This document shows, piece by piece, positions 45,676 through 55,340 of a stretch of DNA of 64,000 nt (the first letter of the stretch is position 1; the number at the start of each line of letters is the position of its first letter). The stretch comes from Tridacna crocea. Its lineage: Eukaryota; Mollusca; Bivalvia; Cardiida; Cardiidae. The notes beneath the pieces were generated by a model. The model made no database searches, had not been told where the DNA came from, and saw only the letters and a program-made list of their open reading frames with translations. The translations under genes were made by a program, and so were the position numbers. The stretch lies in assembly GCA_943736015.1 (NCBI GenBank), contig OX031072.1, positions 13,605,501 to 13,669,500 on the forward strand, written 5' to 3'.

Positions 45676-46452
45676 GTATTAGACATCAGCAACGATAATC
45701 AGCCATTGACAACTGGGGCAACGTTTATGAATAGATTTCGATTTCTTAAAGTTGAACTCTGCAATTTTATATATCTTGTCTTAATCTTATACAGATATCA
45801 TAATTAATATGCCCCTCGATGACAATTAACAATAATCCTAAATCCGCGGGGCTCTGTTATCAACAAAAGTGACACTAAACTGTATTCCGGCCCTATGAGA
45901 ACGAACAAAATGTAAGAGTTTTTTTGACGTCTGTAATCAGGCAATGGGAAATTTGTATGAACTTTTTGAATGAAAGCTTGTCATTCAGAAATTGTGACAC
46001 TTCAATACTAATCATCCATATATCATGATTTAAATGGTAAATTTACAATTACCACAGAAGTTTTTTTTTTTTCTTTCTCTCTCTCTTTTTCTTTTAAAAG
46101 CACCACCCAGGTACCACATGCAATTTTAGATTTTTGCAGTAAATTATGATGTAAAAAAATCGCGAATAAGAATCAGAGACTTTTCAATAATATGCTATCG
46201 ATGTATCCAAATATAATAGTACATCCAATTATAATTGTATTTATCTATTTATTTATTTATCTATATGTTGTTGTTATGTGGTGGTGTAACCAAAGAAGAA
46301 AATTTCAGCCAAGCAGCTTGAAATGAAGAATCTGTGGAAGAAGGGGAATTCGTTTCGGAAAAGCATTTTCCCAAAAAAATATGCCATAAAGATATTTACA
46401 AAATGGTATAATAGAAAAAATACAAGCATCATGTTGATAATACATGTATATG

Positions 46453-46669
46453 ATTAACAATTTACCAAACAATCCCTAGTTTTCACGACCTTTGAAAAGG
46501 AGGTCTTTTTTGTGGGAAAAGGAAAAAAATGCTGGTAGCCAAATTGTTTTCCCTTTCCCACGATGTTTTCTACCCTATCAAAGGATAGTTGCACCATTTT
46601 AGCCACGCTAAATTGCCCTCTGCAAATGCTTTTAATTTGGACAAATTTTGTCGTTTAGTAAAGGGTTAA
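46453..46669. repeat. Family A MITE
   Basis: TTAACAATTTACCAAACAAT to GTTTAGTAAAGGGTTAA. The palindrome is partly lost on one side (ATGCTGGTAGCCAAATTG). Confidence 0.88.
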
Positions 46670-46811
46670 AGAGATAAATTGGCCGACGACTTGAATTGTA
46701 TTTGTCACTGCACATTTTTCTGTTACTTTTTGTCCGGAACATCTTTGTAGATACAAAACTATAGAGTTGTATACCAGCAATTTGCTTTGTTCGACAATGA
46801 AAATCAAAATC

Positions 46812-47012
46812 TCGGGTCCATGTTCACCAACTATTCTTAAAAAATATTCTTTGTCTTACTATCCTGAAATTTCTACATTTGAAAACTAGGCAACTTCTGA
46901 TTGACTGAACCATTTCCAATCAACCAATCAGAGGTTGTGTTACCTTAAATTTCAAAAGATTTCGGAGAAAATGAATCAGAGAATTCGCAAGAATGGTTGG
47001 TGAATACGAATT
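46812..47012. repeat. Family C palindromic MITE
   Basis: GGGTCCATGTTCACCAAC to GAATGGTTGGTGAATACG; central TCTGATTGACTGAACC paired with CAACCAATCAGAGG. Confidence 0.82.
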
Positions 47013-47149
47013 ATTCTTTTATATTAAAAAAACGAAGTTTATAGTTCGTTCCTGGAAATACGCTGCCTTATATCGTCACGTTATCGTCTGAATTAAGCAA
47101 CCTTGACATTACTATACTTTGGATAGCATTCGCTAGCTGAGACACAGAT

Positions 47150-47363
47150 GAGACACAGAAACGTTTCTACGACCCTAAAGTAAAATGCTTTTGAAAACCG
47201 TCTGGGAAAAAGAAGAACATGCTGGTAACCATCATTTTCTCCTTTTCCCAGAACGTTTTCAACTCTTTATAGGAAAATAAATCCCAATATTTCATCCGTA
47301 TTTGATCCGTCGTCTGCTTTTCCTTTCTATTTGGAAAAGTCTAGAATTATGTCGTATACTTAA
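47150..47363. repeat. Family A MITE ending next to a PRDM splice donor
   Basis: Core GAAGAACATGCTGGTAACCA, then CTCCTTTTCCCAGAACG; right arm GTCTAGAATTATGTCGTAT ending TTAA at about 47360-47363. Only about 7 bases separate this end from the exon boundary at 47371. Confidence 0.8.
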
Positions 47364-47370
47364 TACTCAC

Positions 47371-47446
47371 TATCATCTGGCGGTCTCTTGTCATCCTTGA
47401 TGGCTTCTTCCGAGTTGTAGAGCAACATCGCTTTTCCCGGCGTGAA
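47371..47446 (-). CDS. MECOM/PRDM16: PRDM3/16 small exon, end of the PR/SET domain (76 nt)
   Basis: Acceptor TTGTATTTCAG (AG at 47448-47447) and a strong donor, GATGATA/GTGAGT. The 25 codons read FTPGKAMLLYNSEEAIKDDK then RPPDD, plus one base that joins GT of the next exon as AGT (Ser). The xxPGxxLLL pattern matches the end of the PR domain in MECOM/PRDM16, which likewise stands just before the first zinc finger. The catalytic part of the PR domain must lie on exons further upstream (higher coordinates), which I could not find in this window. Phase and order fit the 40155 exon exactly. Confidence 0.85.
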
Positions 47447-47465
47447 CTGAAATACAAGATGATAA

Positions 47466-47575
47466 TTTTAAGGCCCACGCTGTTGAGTGCGAATGATCTT
47501 TTGCGGGCAGCGTAGATCAAGATCAGAATCAAGTCTTATCTTGTATCTTAACAGTGCGATAAGGACAGATGAAAG
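47466..47575. repeat. Family B MITE next to the PRDM small exon
   Basis: CTTTTGCGGGCAGCGTAGAT then CAAGATCAGAATCAAG and TATCTTAACAGTGCGATAAG. It starts about 20 bp from the acceptor at 47447, so the 76-nt exon is flanked closely by MITEs on both sides. Confidence 0.72.
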
Positions 47576-47914
47576 TTTCAGGTCACTCATTTAGCAGGAT
47601 AAGAGGTGATGCTCACACTAGCCATTGTTCACGTGACCAAAGTGACCGTATAAGTGCCTTCATGTTAAAGATACATGTACACTCAATGTTAGACAGTTCA
47701 CAGCCAGTTTTTAACCCATTATATCCTTATTTCGTGAAAATGTACGAGTAACCATTCCTGTATAATCATGGCAATTTTTGCCCGTGCTGGCAGCAAAGTT
47801 GCACAGATAATGACGGATAGAAAATGCATTTCATGTTTTGGACGCCTTCAAATCAATCGCTGGTGTCATTTTCGGTTATCAAAATGAGGACAAACCACTC
47901 GTGTTTTTCTAAAC

Positions 47915-48195
47915 CTTAAATTAAATATTACCGGCGATATTCACTTGATGAAATCAATTTCGATCTTTCACCGAAGAAATCAAATGTTCAATTTATTTCA
48001 TATTCGAATGAGATTCTTCCAATTGTTTTTCAATATCCAGTGAGCGGTAACTACTGTACCGTTTCCGCCTTCAAATGAGGAGTTAGAAAAAAAATCGGTA
48101 CCTTTTGCTGGTCGTAACAATGAAATATCGCACAATATTCCACTGTTATTTCTTGATAACCTACCAAAAAGTATGAAATAAAATTTCATGTTCAA
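47915..48195 (-). repeat. Family E element, reverse orientation
   Basis: GAAATCAATTTCGATCTTTC near 47950, then CCGTTTCCGCCTTC and, at the far end, TTTCATACTTTTTGGTAGG on the minus strand. Confidence 0.68.
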
Positions 48196-48584
48196 ACCAC
48201 AGACATCAACATTTACATGTATGATAAGTTGTCATTTTTTTAATACAATAACTTTCAAACATATTTCGATAAACAACATTCCATTCCTAATCAAAATATC
48301 ACGGGGGGCAAAAACTATAATTATTAGTCATTATGTGGTATAAGTTTGTCATTATAAACTATTCCACCCAAAAAGAAAAAAAAAGCTCATAATATCAGTT
48401 TTCACATTTACTGGGTTTGCTATCAACATCAAATAAAACATCAAAGGCTCATCTTATTATAACTGCTGTGAATTTCTTCAAATATAGTAATTGTAACTCG
48501 TCCATCCCTCATGACACCCCTTGGATATTATAGTTTTTTGGGCTTTCTTGGTCGTGATTAATTTATTACCTCGTGTAAACAGGA

Positions 48585-48690
48585 TTTTTTCTACATTTTG
48601 CATGAGAACACTTTTAAAAAACATCGTGGGAAAAGGAGAAATTGCTCGTTCCGAGCAATTTTTCTTTTTACCACGTTGTTTTTTCACGTT
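48585..48690. repeat. Family A MITE fragment, variant hairpin
   Basis: AACATCGTGGGAAAAGGAGA, tip AATTGCTCGTTCCGAGCAAT, then TTTTCTTTTTACCACG. Confidence 0.78.
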
Positions 48691-49079
48691 TAATTATTTA
48701 TTATAAACTTAGATTATTCTGATATTTTCAATTTTTCTTATGATGTTTTACAAAGTTCTCTACTTCATGGAAGACCTAAATGAATATTCTATAGCCATTT
48801 GCAACAATATTTTTCTCTTTCTTTTAATTTGGCAAGATATATCTTTTCCAATTTGGCTAATTTTCTTTAGATACTTGAGAAATATCTTCGCTAACTTTTT
48901 GCCTGCGTTATTTCCAGATATTCAGTACAATTTACAGCAGAAAATTTCAATCAGGTTAGCTAATCACTTTTACAATTTACGAACGTTTGGTTTCTTTTCT
49001 TTTTTGTCGTCTGAGACTTTCCTATTGTACACGGTATAAAAATGTTTCCTATACAGGCCTTTGCAAAGTTTAATCCTTT
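48691..49079. other. No gene seen
   Basis: A 99-codon plus-strand frame (48740-49039) is AT-rich with hydrophobic stretches and no recognised motif. Not annotated as a gene. Confidence 0.35.
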
Positions 49080-49370
49080 GTAGAAACGCTTCGAGCCATG
49101 GCCTGTAAAAAGGGGTGCTTAATGGATTTGCAATAAGTTTTTATCTAGATCAGCCTTCGTAGTGCACACAGGCTGACATGCGCTGAACATTTTTGTTATT
49201 GGTCTCATTTCTTCAGGTCAAATGATCAATCTACCTCACTGATTCCGTGGGTTTTTAGGCAAAACGGTTGCTGTAGATACATAATTACGTGATGAATTGC
49301 TTCATTAAATACATCACATAGATGCATTAACCCCCTTTTTTACAAAGCATGGCTCAGTTTCTTTCACAAG
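49080..49370. repeat. Family K dispersed repeat, copy
   Basis: GATCAGCCTTCGTAGTGCAC then ATAATTACGTGATGAATTGC and ATGCATTAACCCCCTTTTTT, the same block order as 18560-18910. Confidence 0.55.
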
Positions 49371-49631
49371 TCACATAAAATGGAAATTTCAAAGGTAGAA
49401 TTCAAAAATGATTCAAACGATGATCGGCGATGCAAACGTCCGTAAAATGTCTAAATTTCAAAACGATTTTTCAGTCCAAGTTATATCTTTTTTGTGGGGG
49501 AAAAAATTGAATGAAGACATTATCAACGGTTAATGTAGTAACCCGAACACATCACATGAAGTACGTAAATTCACTTATCGATGCATGGAGTACAAAGTTA
49601 TAAAACAACTTGACACTGTTGAAAAATGCTT

Positions 49632-49821
49632 AACCCTTTACTAGAGAGTCCTGCGTTTTTGAAGATGCATCTATGTTCATTTCCGAGCAGGTATCAGCTA
49701 GATTTGAATCCATTTCATCCTTATTAAACCCTTTACTAAACAGTCCTGCGTTTTTAAAGATACATCTATGCTCGTTTCCGAGCAGGTATCAGCTAGATTT
49801 GAATCCATTTCATCCTTGTTT
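49632..49821 (+). repeat. Tandem duplication of a 95-bp unit
   Basis: AACCCTTTACTAGAGAGTCC at 49632 and AACCCTTTACTAAACAGTCC at 49727 start two units that remain almost identical through CGAGCAGGTATCAGCTAG and CCATTTCATCCTT. The unit start resembles the family A terminus. Confidence 0.93.
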
Positions 49822-50104
49822 AATAAAACTGGAGCCATTCCTATATCTTCATACCAAATGTTGCCCCCTGATGGCCGCAAGATTACACAGGTTACAATGG
49901 ATAGAAAAATGCATTTTATGATTTTGAGACCTTCAAAGCAAACACTGCTTTTGTTTCTGGTTTGAAATAAGGACAATTCCCTGGTGTTTTTCTATCAATT
50001 ACACCGTATATATATGCACAATTTATCTATACATTGTATTTAAATAGATGTGCCATTCTACTTACTTTTAAGTTTTTACAGACTTTGTCTCGCCAGCAGT
50101 TGGA

Positions 50105-50305
50105 TGTATCGCTTATAGTCCTGGGGAAAAGGGCTTTTGGAAATATTGTCGAAAATCAAGAAAAGTTGCTTTCCACCATTTTCTCGTTATTTCCAAATAT
50201 GTTTTTTTTTTAATCCTCTACAAGAAATGCTCCTTATTTTCGACCATGTTAATTTATCCTCTGATAATGCTTTCAGTATGTACAATTCTTAAGTTTTGTC
50301 CCTGG
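50105..50305. repeat. Family A MITE fragment, diverged
   Basis: GGCTTTTGGAAATATTGTCG, then TTGCTTTCCACCATTTTCTC and TTATCCTCTGATAATGCTTT. Confidence 0.6.
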
Positions 50306-50324
50306 TTTCAGCTTTGATTCTATA

Positions 50325-50527
50325 TGAGACGACAAAGTTTTGGAATCGTCTTAATTGAAACTTTATTTAGACGTCAGAATAAATGTAACTTAAATAATGG
50401 AATTTGAGTTGGGCAGAGTAGGAAACATTGCGAGGGAAAACAAGGAGAAATGCTGGAAAACCAGCATTTTCTCCTGTTTCCCCACAATGTTTTCAAACGG
50501 CTGTACACCACAGCTTCGTTTAATCGT
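50325..50527. repeat. Family A MITE, directly adjoining another copy
   Basis: Left arm GACGACAAAGTTTTGGAATC, palindrome GGAGAAATGCTGGAAAACCA then GCATTTTCTCC. It abuts the next copy at 50528. Confidence 0.78.
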
Positions 50528-50754
50528 TTAACCCATTACCAAATGACTATTTTAGACTGGTCCAAATTGAACGCATTTGCAGATGACAAAATCAAAGTGA
50601 CTGAAAATTTGAAATTTGTTTTGTGAAGGGTAGAAAACATTGTGGAAAAAGGAGAAAATGCTGGTTACCAGCATTTTCTCCTTTTCCCACAATGTTTTCT
50701 AAAGGCTTCTTTCTCAGGGGTGTCAAAAGTAGGGATTGTGTGGTAATGGGTTAA
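50528..50754. repeat. Family A MITE, near-consensus
   Basis: TTAACCCATTACCAAATGAC to TGTGTGGTAATGGGTTAA; perfect central palindrome GGAGAAAATGCTGGTTACCA. Confidence 0.94.
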
Positions 50755-51035
50755 AGCCGGGGTTATTTGGTAAAGAGATGAAATAACTCCATCATTGAAG
50801 CGAATAAGAGTTTGACAAAATACATTGGCGACGAGAGATAAGATAAAACGGGGTATCCTCTTTATTGAATAGAGCAATAAAATGTGAACGCCAAACGAGG
50901 CGTATATAATCATGACGGTACATATATATTTTATCATCATCATGACTTGAAAAATAGAATTGGTTTTATTTTACCCCACCGCATCATTTTTTTATGATTC
51001 AGAGTTCTATTTATAAAATTTCAAAGTACTGAAGG

Positions 51036-51190
51036 GTGTAACATAATGCAAGATCCTTTTTAACAGCGTAAATAGGAATGGGGTGTACGGTCCCCATGAT
51101 TAAAAGGGCATGCTCACCAACGTCTAGTATTATAATATGTTTTTTAGCTTAATTTTGTTTGTGTTTGTCTTTTTTCTAAATGTGCAAAGT
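51036..51190 (+). repeat. Dispersed direct repeat, copy 1
   Basis: TAACATAATGCAAGATCCTT, GGAATGGGGTGTACGGTCCC and TGATTAAAAGGGCAT recur at 53833-53985 in the same orientation, about 2.8 kb away. A family B fragment (GTGCAGTCTGATCTTGATC) follows at 51195-51275. Confidence 0.88.
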
Positions 51191-51958
51191 AACAAAATTT
51201 CCATCTATTTGTGCAGTCTGATCTTGATCTGCACTATGCGCTAATATCACTATTTTTGATCACAAAGGTTTATCGTTTGACAGTTTGGGTCTTCGAAAAG
51301 TACATATGCTATTGTTCTAATATTATAAATCTCCAGATTGCTTGAGTTTTATAAATTATCATTATACGCTACTCAAAATTTGCTTTGGACCAACAATTTT
51401 TATTTCAAATTTCAGAAAGTCTTCGTTGGTATAAGACACACTAATATTGTATAAAATATATACGAGATATCAGGTATTCAAGTGCATTTCATTGTTATAT
51501 CAGTGAAAATCACATTTCTGTCGAAAAGCATAGTTCTGATGCAAAATTGAATCGTTGTAAAATGTATGTGCTGTACACGGACATAAGGCATTTTTTAAAA
51601 CCTTTATCATACTAAATATAAGAAATGAAACTTTCAATTCGATGGAAAAAAATATCCAAATGTTGCTGTTGAAAAGTGAAAAGTATTTTTGTTTTTAGGA
51701 AATATATATCCTTATAAGACATTTTTGGTATTTAACAGCACAAGTAAGACGCTTACAGCAAGAAGTCAGGCAAGAAATAATCTCTAATAGCTGCAACAGG
51801 AATGGAAAATTGTTTCGCGTTTGAGCATTATACAATACTTGCTGACAGGCGACTTTCTGTCTGGCAGGAGAACGTTTTAACATACTTCTGGAAGGAAAGA
51901 AAAACTGCTAACAGCAAGCAGCTTGTTCTTGAGCAATAATATTTCCAAATGCATGCAC

Positions 51959-52100
51959 GTCTCCTAAGTCTTATGCTGAAGAGTTTTCTAAATTTTGAAA
52001 GTAAAACAACTTCGGATTGGCTAAACCATTTGGTTTAGCCAATCCGAAGTTTTGTTACTTTCAAATTTAGAAAACCCTCAAGAATGAGGAATACGAACTC
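51959..52100. repeat. Family C palindromic MITE
   Basis: Centre AACTTCGGATTGGCTAAACC paired with GGTTTAGCCAATCCGAAGTT, a perfect 20-bp inverted match around a short spacer. Confidence 0.85.
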
Positions 52101-52101
52101 A

Positions 52102-52290
52102 GAGTGCGTATTCACCAACCATTCCTAATATTTTCATACTTTTGCGGAAGAATTTTCTAAATTTTGAAAATGAAAGAACTTCGGATTGGCTAAATCATTC
52201 GGTTTTGCCAATCCGAAGTTGTGTTTCTTTAAAAAAGAAAAATCTTCAAGAATAAGACTAAGGATATTCTTCAGAGTGCATGGTTTATGT
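52102..52290. repeat. Family C palindromic MITE, adjacent second copy
   Basis: AGTGCGTATTCACCAACC start; centre GAACTTCGGATTGGCTAAAT with TGCCAATCCGAAGTTGTG. It shares the CGGATTGG variant with its neighbour, so the two are probably from one subfamily or a local duplication. Confidence 0.85.
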
Positions 52291-52614
52291 TTGTGCACCC
52301 TATTCATTATCATTGTTCGAATGTTGCAAGAAATACCCTTCATATTGTCTGTTGTAAATTTGATCCATGATATACTAAGTTCAGGTACTTAATTTTCTTA
52401 TAAAATTTATTGAAAGGAGTGCCTGAATAAAATGGAATTTTTCCTCTATGTCACATTTTTTAGTTGTAACTTCAATGTCTTTTTTAACTGGAACTATCTC
52501 AACATGCAAGAAACCGTATGTCTATGGTCGCTCAGATCCAGTATAGCACTGCGTGTTTTGAGCAAGTCAGATCCAAATCAATATTGTTTTACGAAAATGT
52601 ATCACTGTGTGGGA

Positions 52615-52760
52615 TGCATTGAATGACTTAAAAGGTACTTTTGTTGACAATGTAGACGAAGATCAGACTATACAAAATGTGGAGCTTGATCTTGCATCTA
52701 CAGTGACCGATATGTTGAAAATCAATTCCAGAAAAAAAAGTCCTGAAACCTCAATAATCT
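52615..52760. repeat. Family B MITE, diverged; family K fragment follows
   Basis: GACAATGTAGACGAAGATCA then GAGCTTGATCTTGCATCTAC. At 52800-52890, TCCATAATTATCTGATGACT and CATCAAACCCCCTTTTGTC belong to family K. Confidence 0.65.
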
Positions 52761-53219
52761 AAGTCGCTCCCGCTGATTCACGCGGTTATCAGACAAAATA
52801 ATTTTCCTAATCCATAATTATCTGATGACTTGCTTGGTATAATGCATCAAGGAGAGTCATCAAACCCCCTTTTGTCAGAGTATATCTCGAATGTTTGTCA
52901 AGCCAATCTAAACCTGTAATAAAAATCAAGAGTGTAGTATAATATTCACTAAAATATACCTTATTCTCTTCCAGCTTATCTTGATTAAGATCTTGTATTC
53001 CTATGTTCGTAAACTGCTCTTGTCTACTAATTAAGTCTAATGAGTTATCCTCGTCAAGAACAATTACATATAACGTATTTATAAGTGAGAAAATATCTAA
53101 AGGATTTCTGCTTCTTTAGAACGACTTTCACACACTAATAATACAAAGTTTGTAAAGGTGTTTAAATTATAATCAATACTAAATGGCAAAAAAAGCACCT
53201 AAGAAAATTGATACCTTTG

Positions 53220-53420
53220 CGTTTAGGGCTCGCCCAATCAATAGTTGTATTAGAGACTGGGTCCCGCCTCCGCTCTACCAGTCCAATTACATTTCACTTT
53301 ATGCTGTTGTCGTTACGGGTGGCGTATAGCCTCAAATGGTGCGCCCCATCTACGGCGCGGGGGTAATAAAGTGGTTTCACATTAATGAAGGCATAACCCA
53401 AACGCGAAAATAGCCTGACG
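53220..53420. other. CpG- and GC-rich island of unknown role
   Basis: Unlike its AT-rich surroundings: GGGCTCGCCC, GTCCCGCCTCCGCTC, GTCGTTACGGGTGGCG and CATCTACGGCGCGGGGG within 200 bp. No exon, tRNA or known repeat recognised. It could be a promoter-like island or a fragment of an unfamiliar repeat. Confidence 0.35.
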
Positions 53421-53499
53421 AAAACGAATGGGTTGAGAGAGATGTTAAACGGAGGACACGTTCAACAATCCTTACTCTGCTGCATGACTTAATAGGAAT

Positions 53500-53690
53500 T
53501 TTCAATTCAAAAGTAAAAAAATCCAAATATTATTATTATAAAGCTACATGTATGTTTCAGAAAAATACTATCTCCTTGTCGGACAGTGTAGATCCAAGAT
53601 CAGACTGCACGTTCTGTGCAGTCTGATCTTGAGCTGCACTGTCCGCGATAGGTCAGTGAGTCACGGTTAGCAGCCTCATGGTTATTACAG
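53500..53690. repeat. Family B palindromic MITE, near-consensus
   Basis: CGGACAGTGTAGATCCAAGA then TCAGACTGCACG, with complement GTGCAGTCTGATCTTGAG and GTCCGCGATAGGTCAGTGAG. One of the best-preserved copies. Confidence 0.9.
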
Positions 53691-53832
53691 TATTCGAAGC
53701 GTAGAAATACTATTTTGTCACACGAATTTGTTGTAAGCTTTAATTTTTTCTTTTAACTTTAGAGGATCAAGTTTTGGTTCATATACATGTAACTTTATTG
53801 TAGAATCTGATATTATTTCAGAAAATCTGATA

Positions 53833-53985
53833 TATAACATAATGCAAGATCCTTTTGAACAGAGTAACGAGGAATGGGGTGTACGGTCCCTATGATTAAA
53901 AGGGCATAGTCACCAACTATTAGTATTATAATTTTTTTTAGCTTTAGTTTGATTGGTTGTTTTTTTTCTTTTTCTAAATTTGCAA
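53833..53985 (+). repeat. Dispersed direct repeat, copy 2
   Basis: Second copy of 51036-51190. Both copies have T-rich right ends. Confidence 0.88.
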
Positions 53986-54795
53986 CATTTTTTTATTTTA
54001 TTTTTTTTTTTTAAAGTGCTTTATTCATTCGATTTAATTCTTTTAATTGCATATTTATGATAGTATAAATGGAACTGAGCAGCACTCTGACTTTTAAAAG
54101 ACGGTTAAATGCGTCCTAGTGCTCCATTACACTAAGCATCTTATCACATAACTTTGTACCCATAGAACCTTTCTTGTCTTACAGCCGATTCAGTGATGAT
54201 GTAGAATGTATTTTTTTTTTACTAGCAGAAAATGGACAATTAGCAAAAATTTGCACTGACCTTGGTCAATACTTTTTGTTGCAGATACATTTAGACCCCG
54301 CTTTCACTCAGTATGGCTTAGTTAAATTTGTCTTGCCAGCAGTATCTTACCTATACTGGACTCTGAAGGGGGCATGAAGTTGTTTCATGATTTGGAATAC
54401 ATTTACTAGTGTGGCAATGCCAGCTTTACTATTGACTTCAAAATTGTCGTTTTAGATAACGTTTGCTAAATTTTCAAAGTTTGACTTTCGAGTACAGTGC
54501 TATATTCGTTTAAGTTGAGAAATGAATTGCAAAATTTATCACAAATGAAAAATTAGTTTACCAAAGTTAAACTTAACCATGGTAATCAGAAATAATTACA
54601 TACATGTATTGATATCCAGGCTCCCATATTCAATCAATAGGTTTAAATTTCAAGCATAGCGTATTAATGAATGCAAAGTAATGTCTGAATGAGTTGTAGT
54701 TCTGAGAGAATAAGTGTTCAGAGTATTATAGACTCGTCACAGATACATGTAAATAGCATTATGATGTTATTTCAAGTAAGAAATTAAAAGAAAAA

Positions 54796-55340
54796 AAATA
54801 TTTCATGCTTCCCGGTTATCGAGAAACACCAGTAAAACATTTTTCAATGGTTCATGTTTACGAGCAGTAAATATGCCGATTTTATTACTCCAACTCTTCA
54901 ATTAACCCCATTATCACACATTCCCTATTTTTGACGCCCCTGAGAAAGAAGCCTTTTGAAAACACTGTAGGAAAAGGAGAAAATGCTGGTAACCAGCATT
55001 TTCTCCTTTTCCCACAGTGTTTTCTACCCTTCCCAGAACAGATTTCAATTTTTCAGTCACCTTTATCTTGTCGTCTGCAAATGCTTTCAACTTGAACCAG
55101 TCTAAAATTTTGTCGTGTGGTAATGGGTTAAGGCGGAAACAGTAGTTCAGAAAAGCACTGTACTGGATTGTGAATAGGTCCCCCCCCCCCAAAAAAAAAA
55201 GTCAAATGTACGAAATAAATAGAATATTTGAGGATTTTTTTCGGTGAAAGTTCGAAATTCATTTCATCTCGTGAAAATACTACTAGTGATGTTCACTCAA
55301 TGAAATACATTTCGATCTTTCACCGTAAAAAAACCCAAAA
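54796..55340. repeat. Family E element containing a nested family A MITE
   Basis: TTTCATGCTTCCCGGTTATC on the left, ACTGTACTGGATTGTGAATA and a C-run/A-run near 55181, then the hairpin GTGAAAGTTCGAAATTCATT / ATGAAATACATTTCGATCTT. The family A copy occupies 54902-55131. Confidence 0.8.
54902..55131. repeat. Family A MITE nested in a family E element
   Basis: TTAACCCCATTATCACACAT to GTGTGGTAATGGGTTAA, 230 bp with TTAA at both ends. The surrounding sequence on both sides is family E. Confidence 0.93.

Larger units (their letters stand above)
40156..47370 (-). other. PRDM intron, 7.2 kb, MITE-rich
   Basis: GT (GTGAGT) at 47370-47369 to AG at 40157-40156, phase 1 on both sides. It holds six family A elements, two family C elements, one family B element, one full SINE and a SINE fragment (listed separately). 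About 40380-41950 is largely repeat-free and holds sites such as CAGGTG and TAAACAAATAAA; no exon was seen there. Confidence 0.82.

Noticed and set aside
48740..49039. 99-codon hydrophobic plus-strand frame
   Set aside because: The hydrophobic composition follows from T-rich DNA. There are no family motifs and no splice or promoter support.
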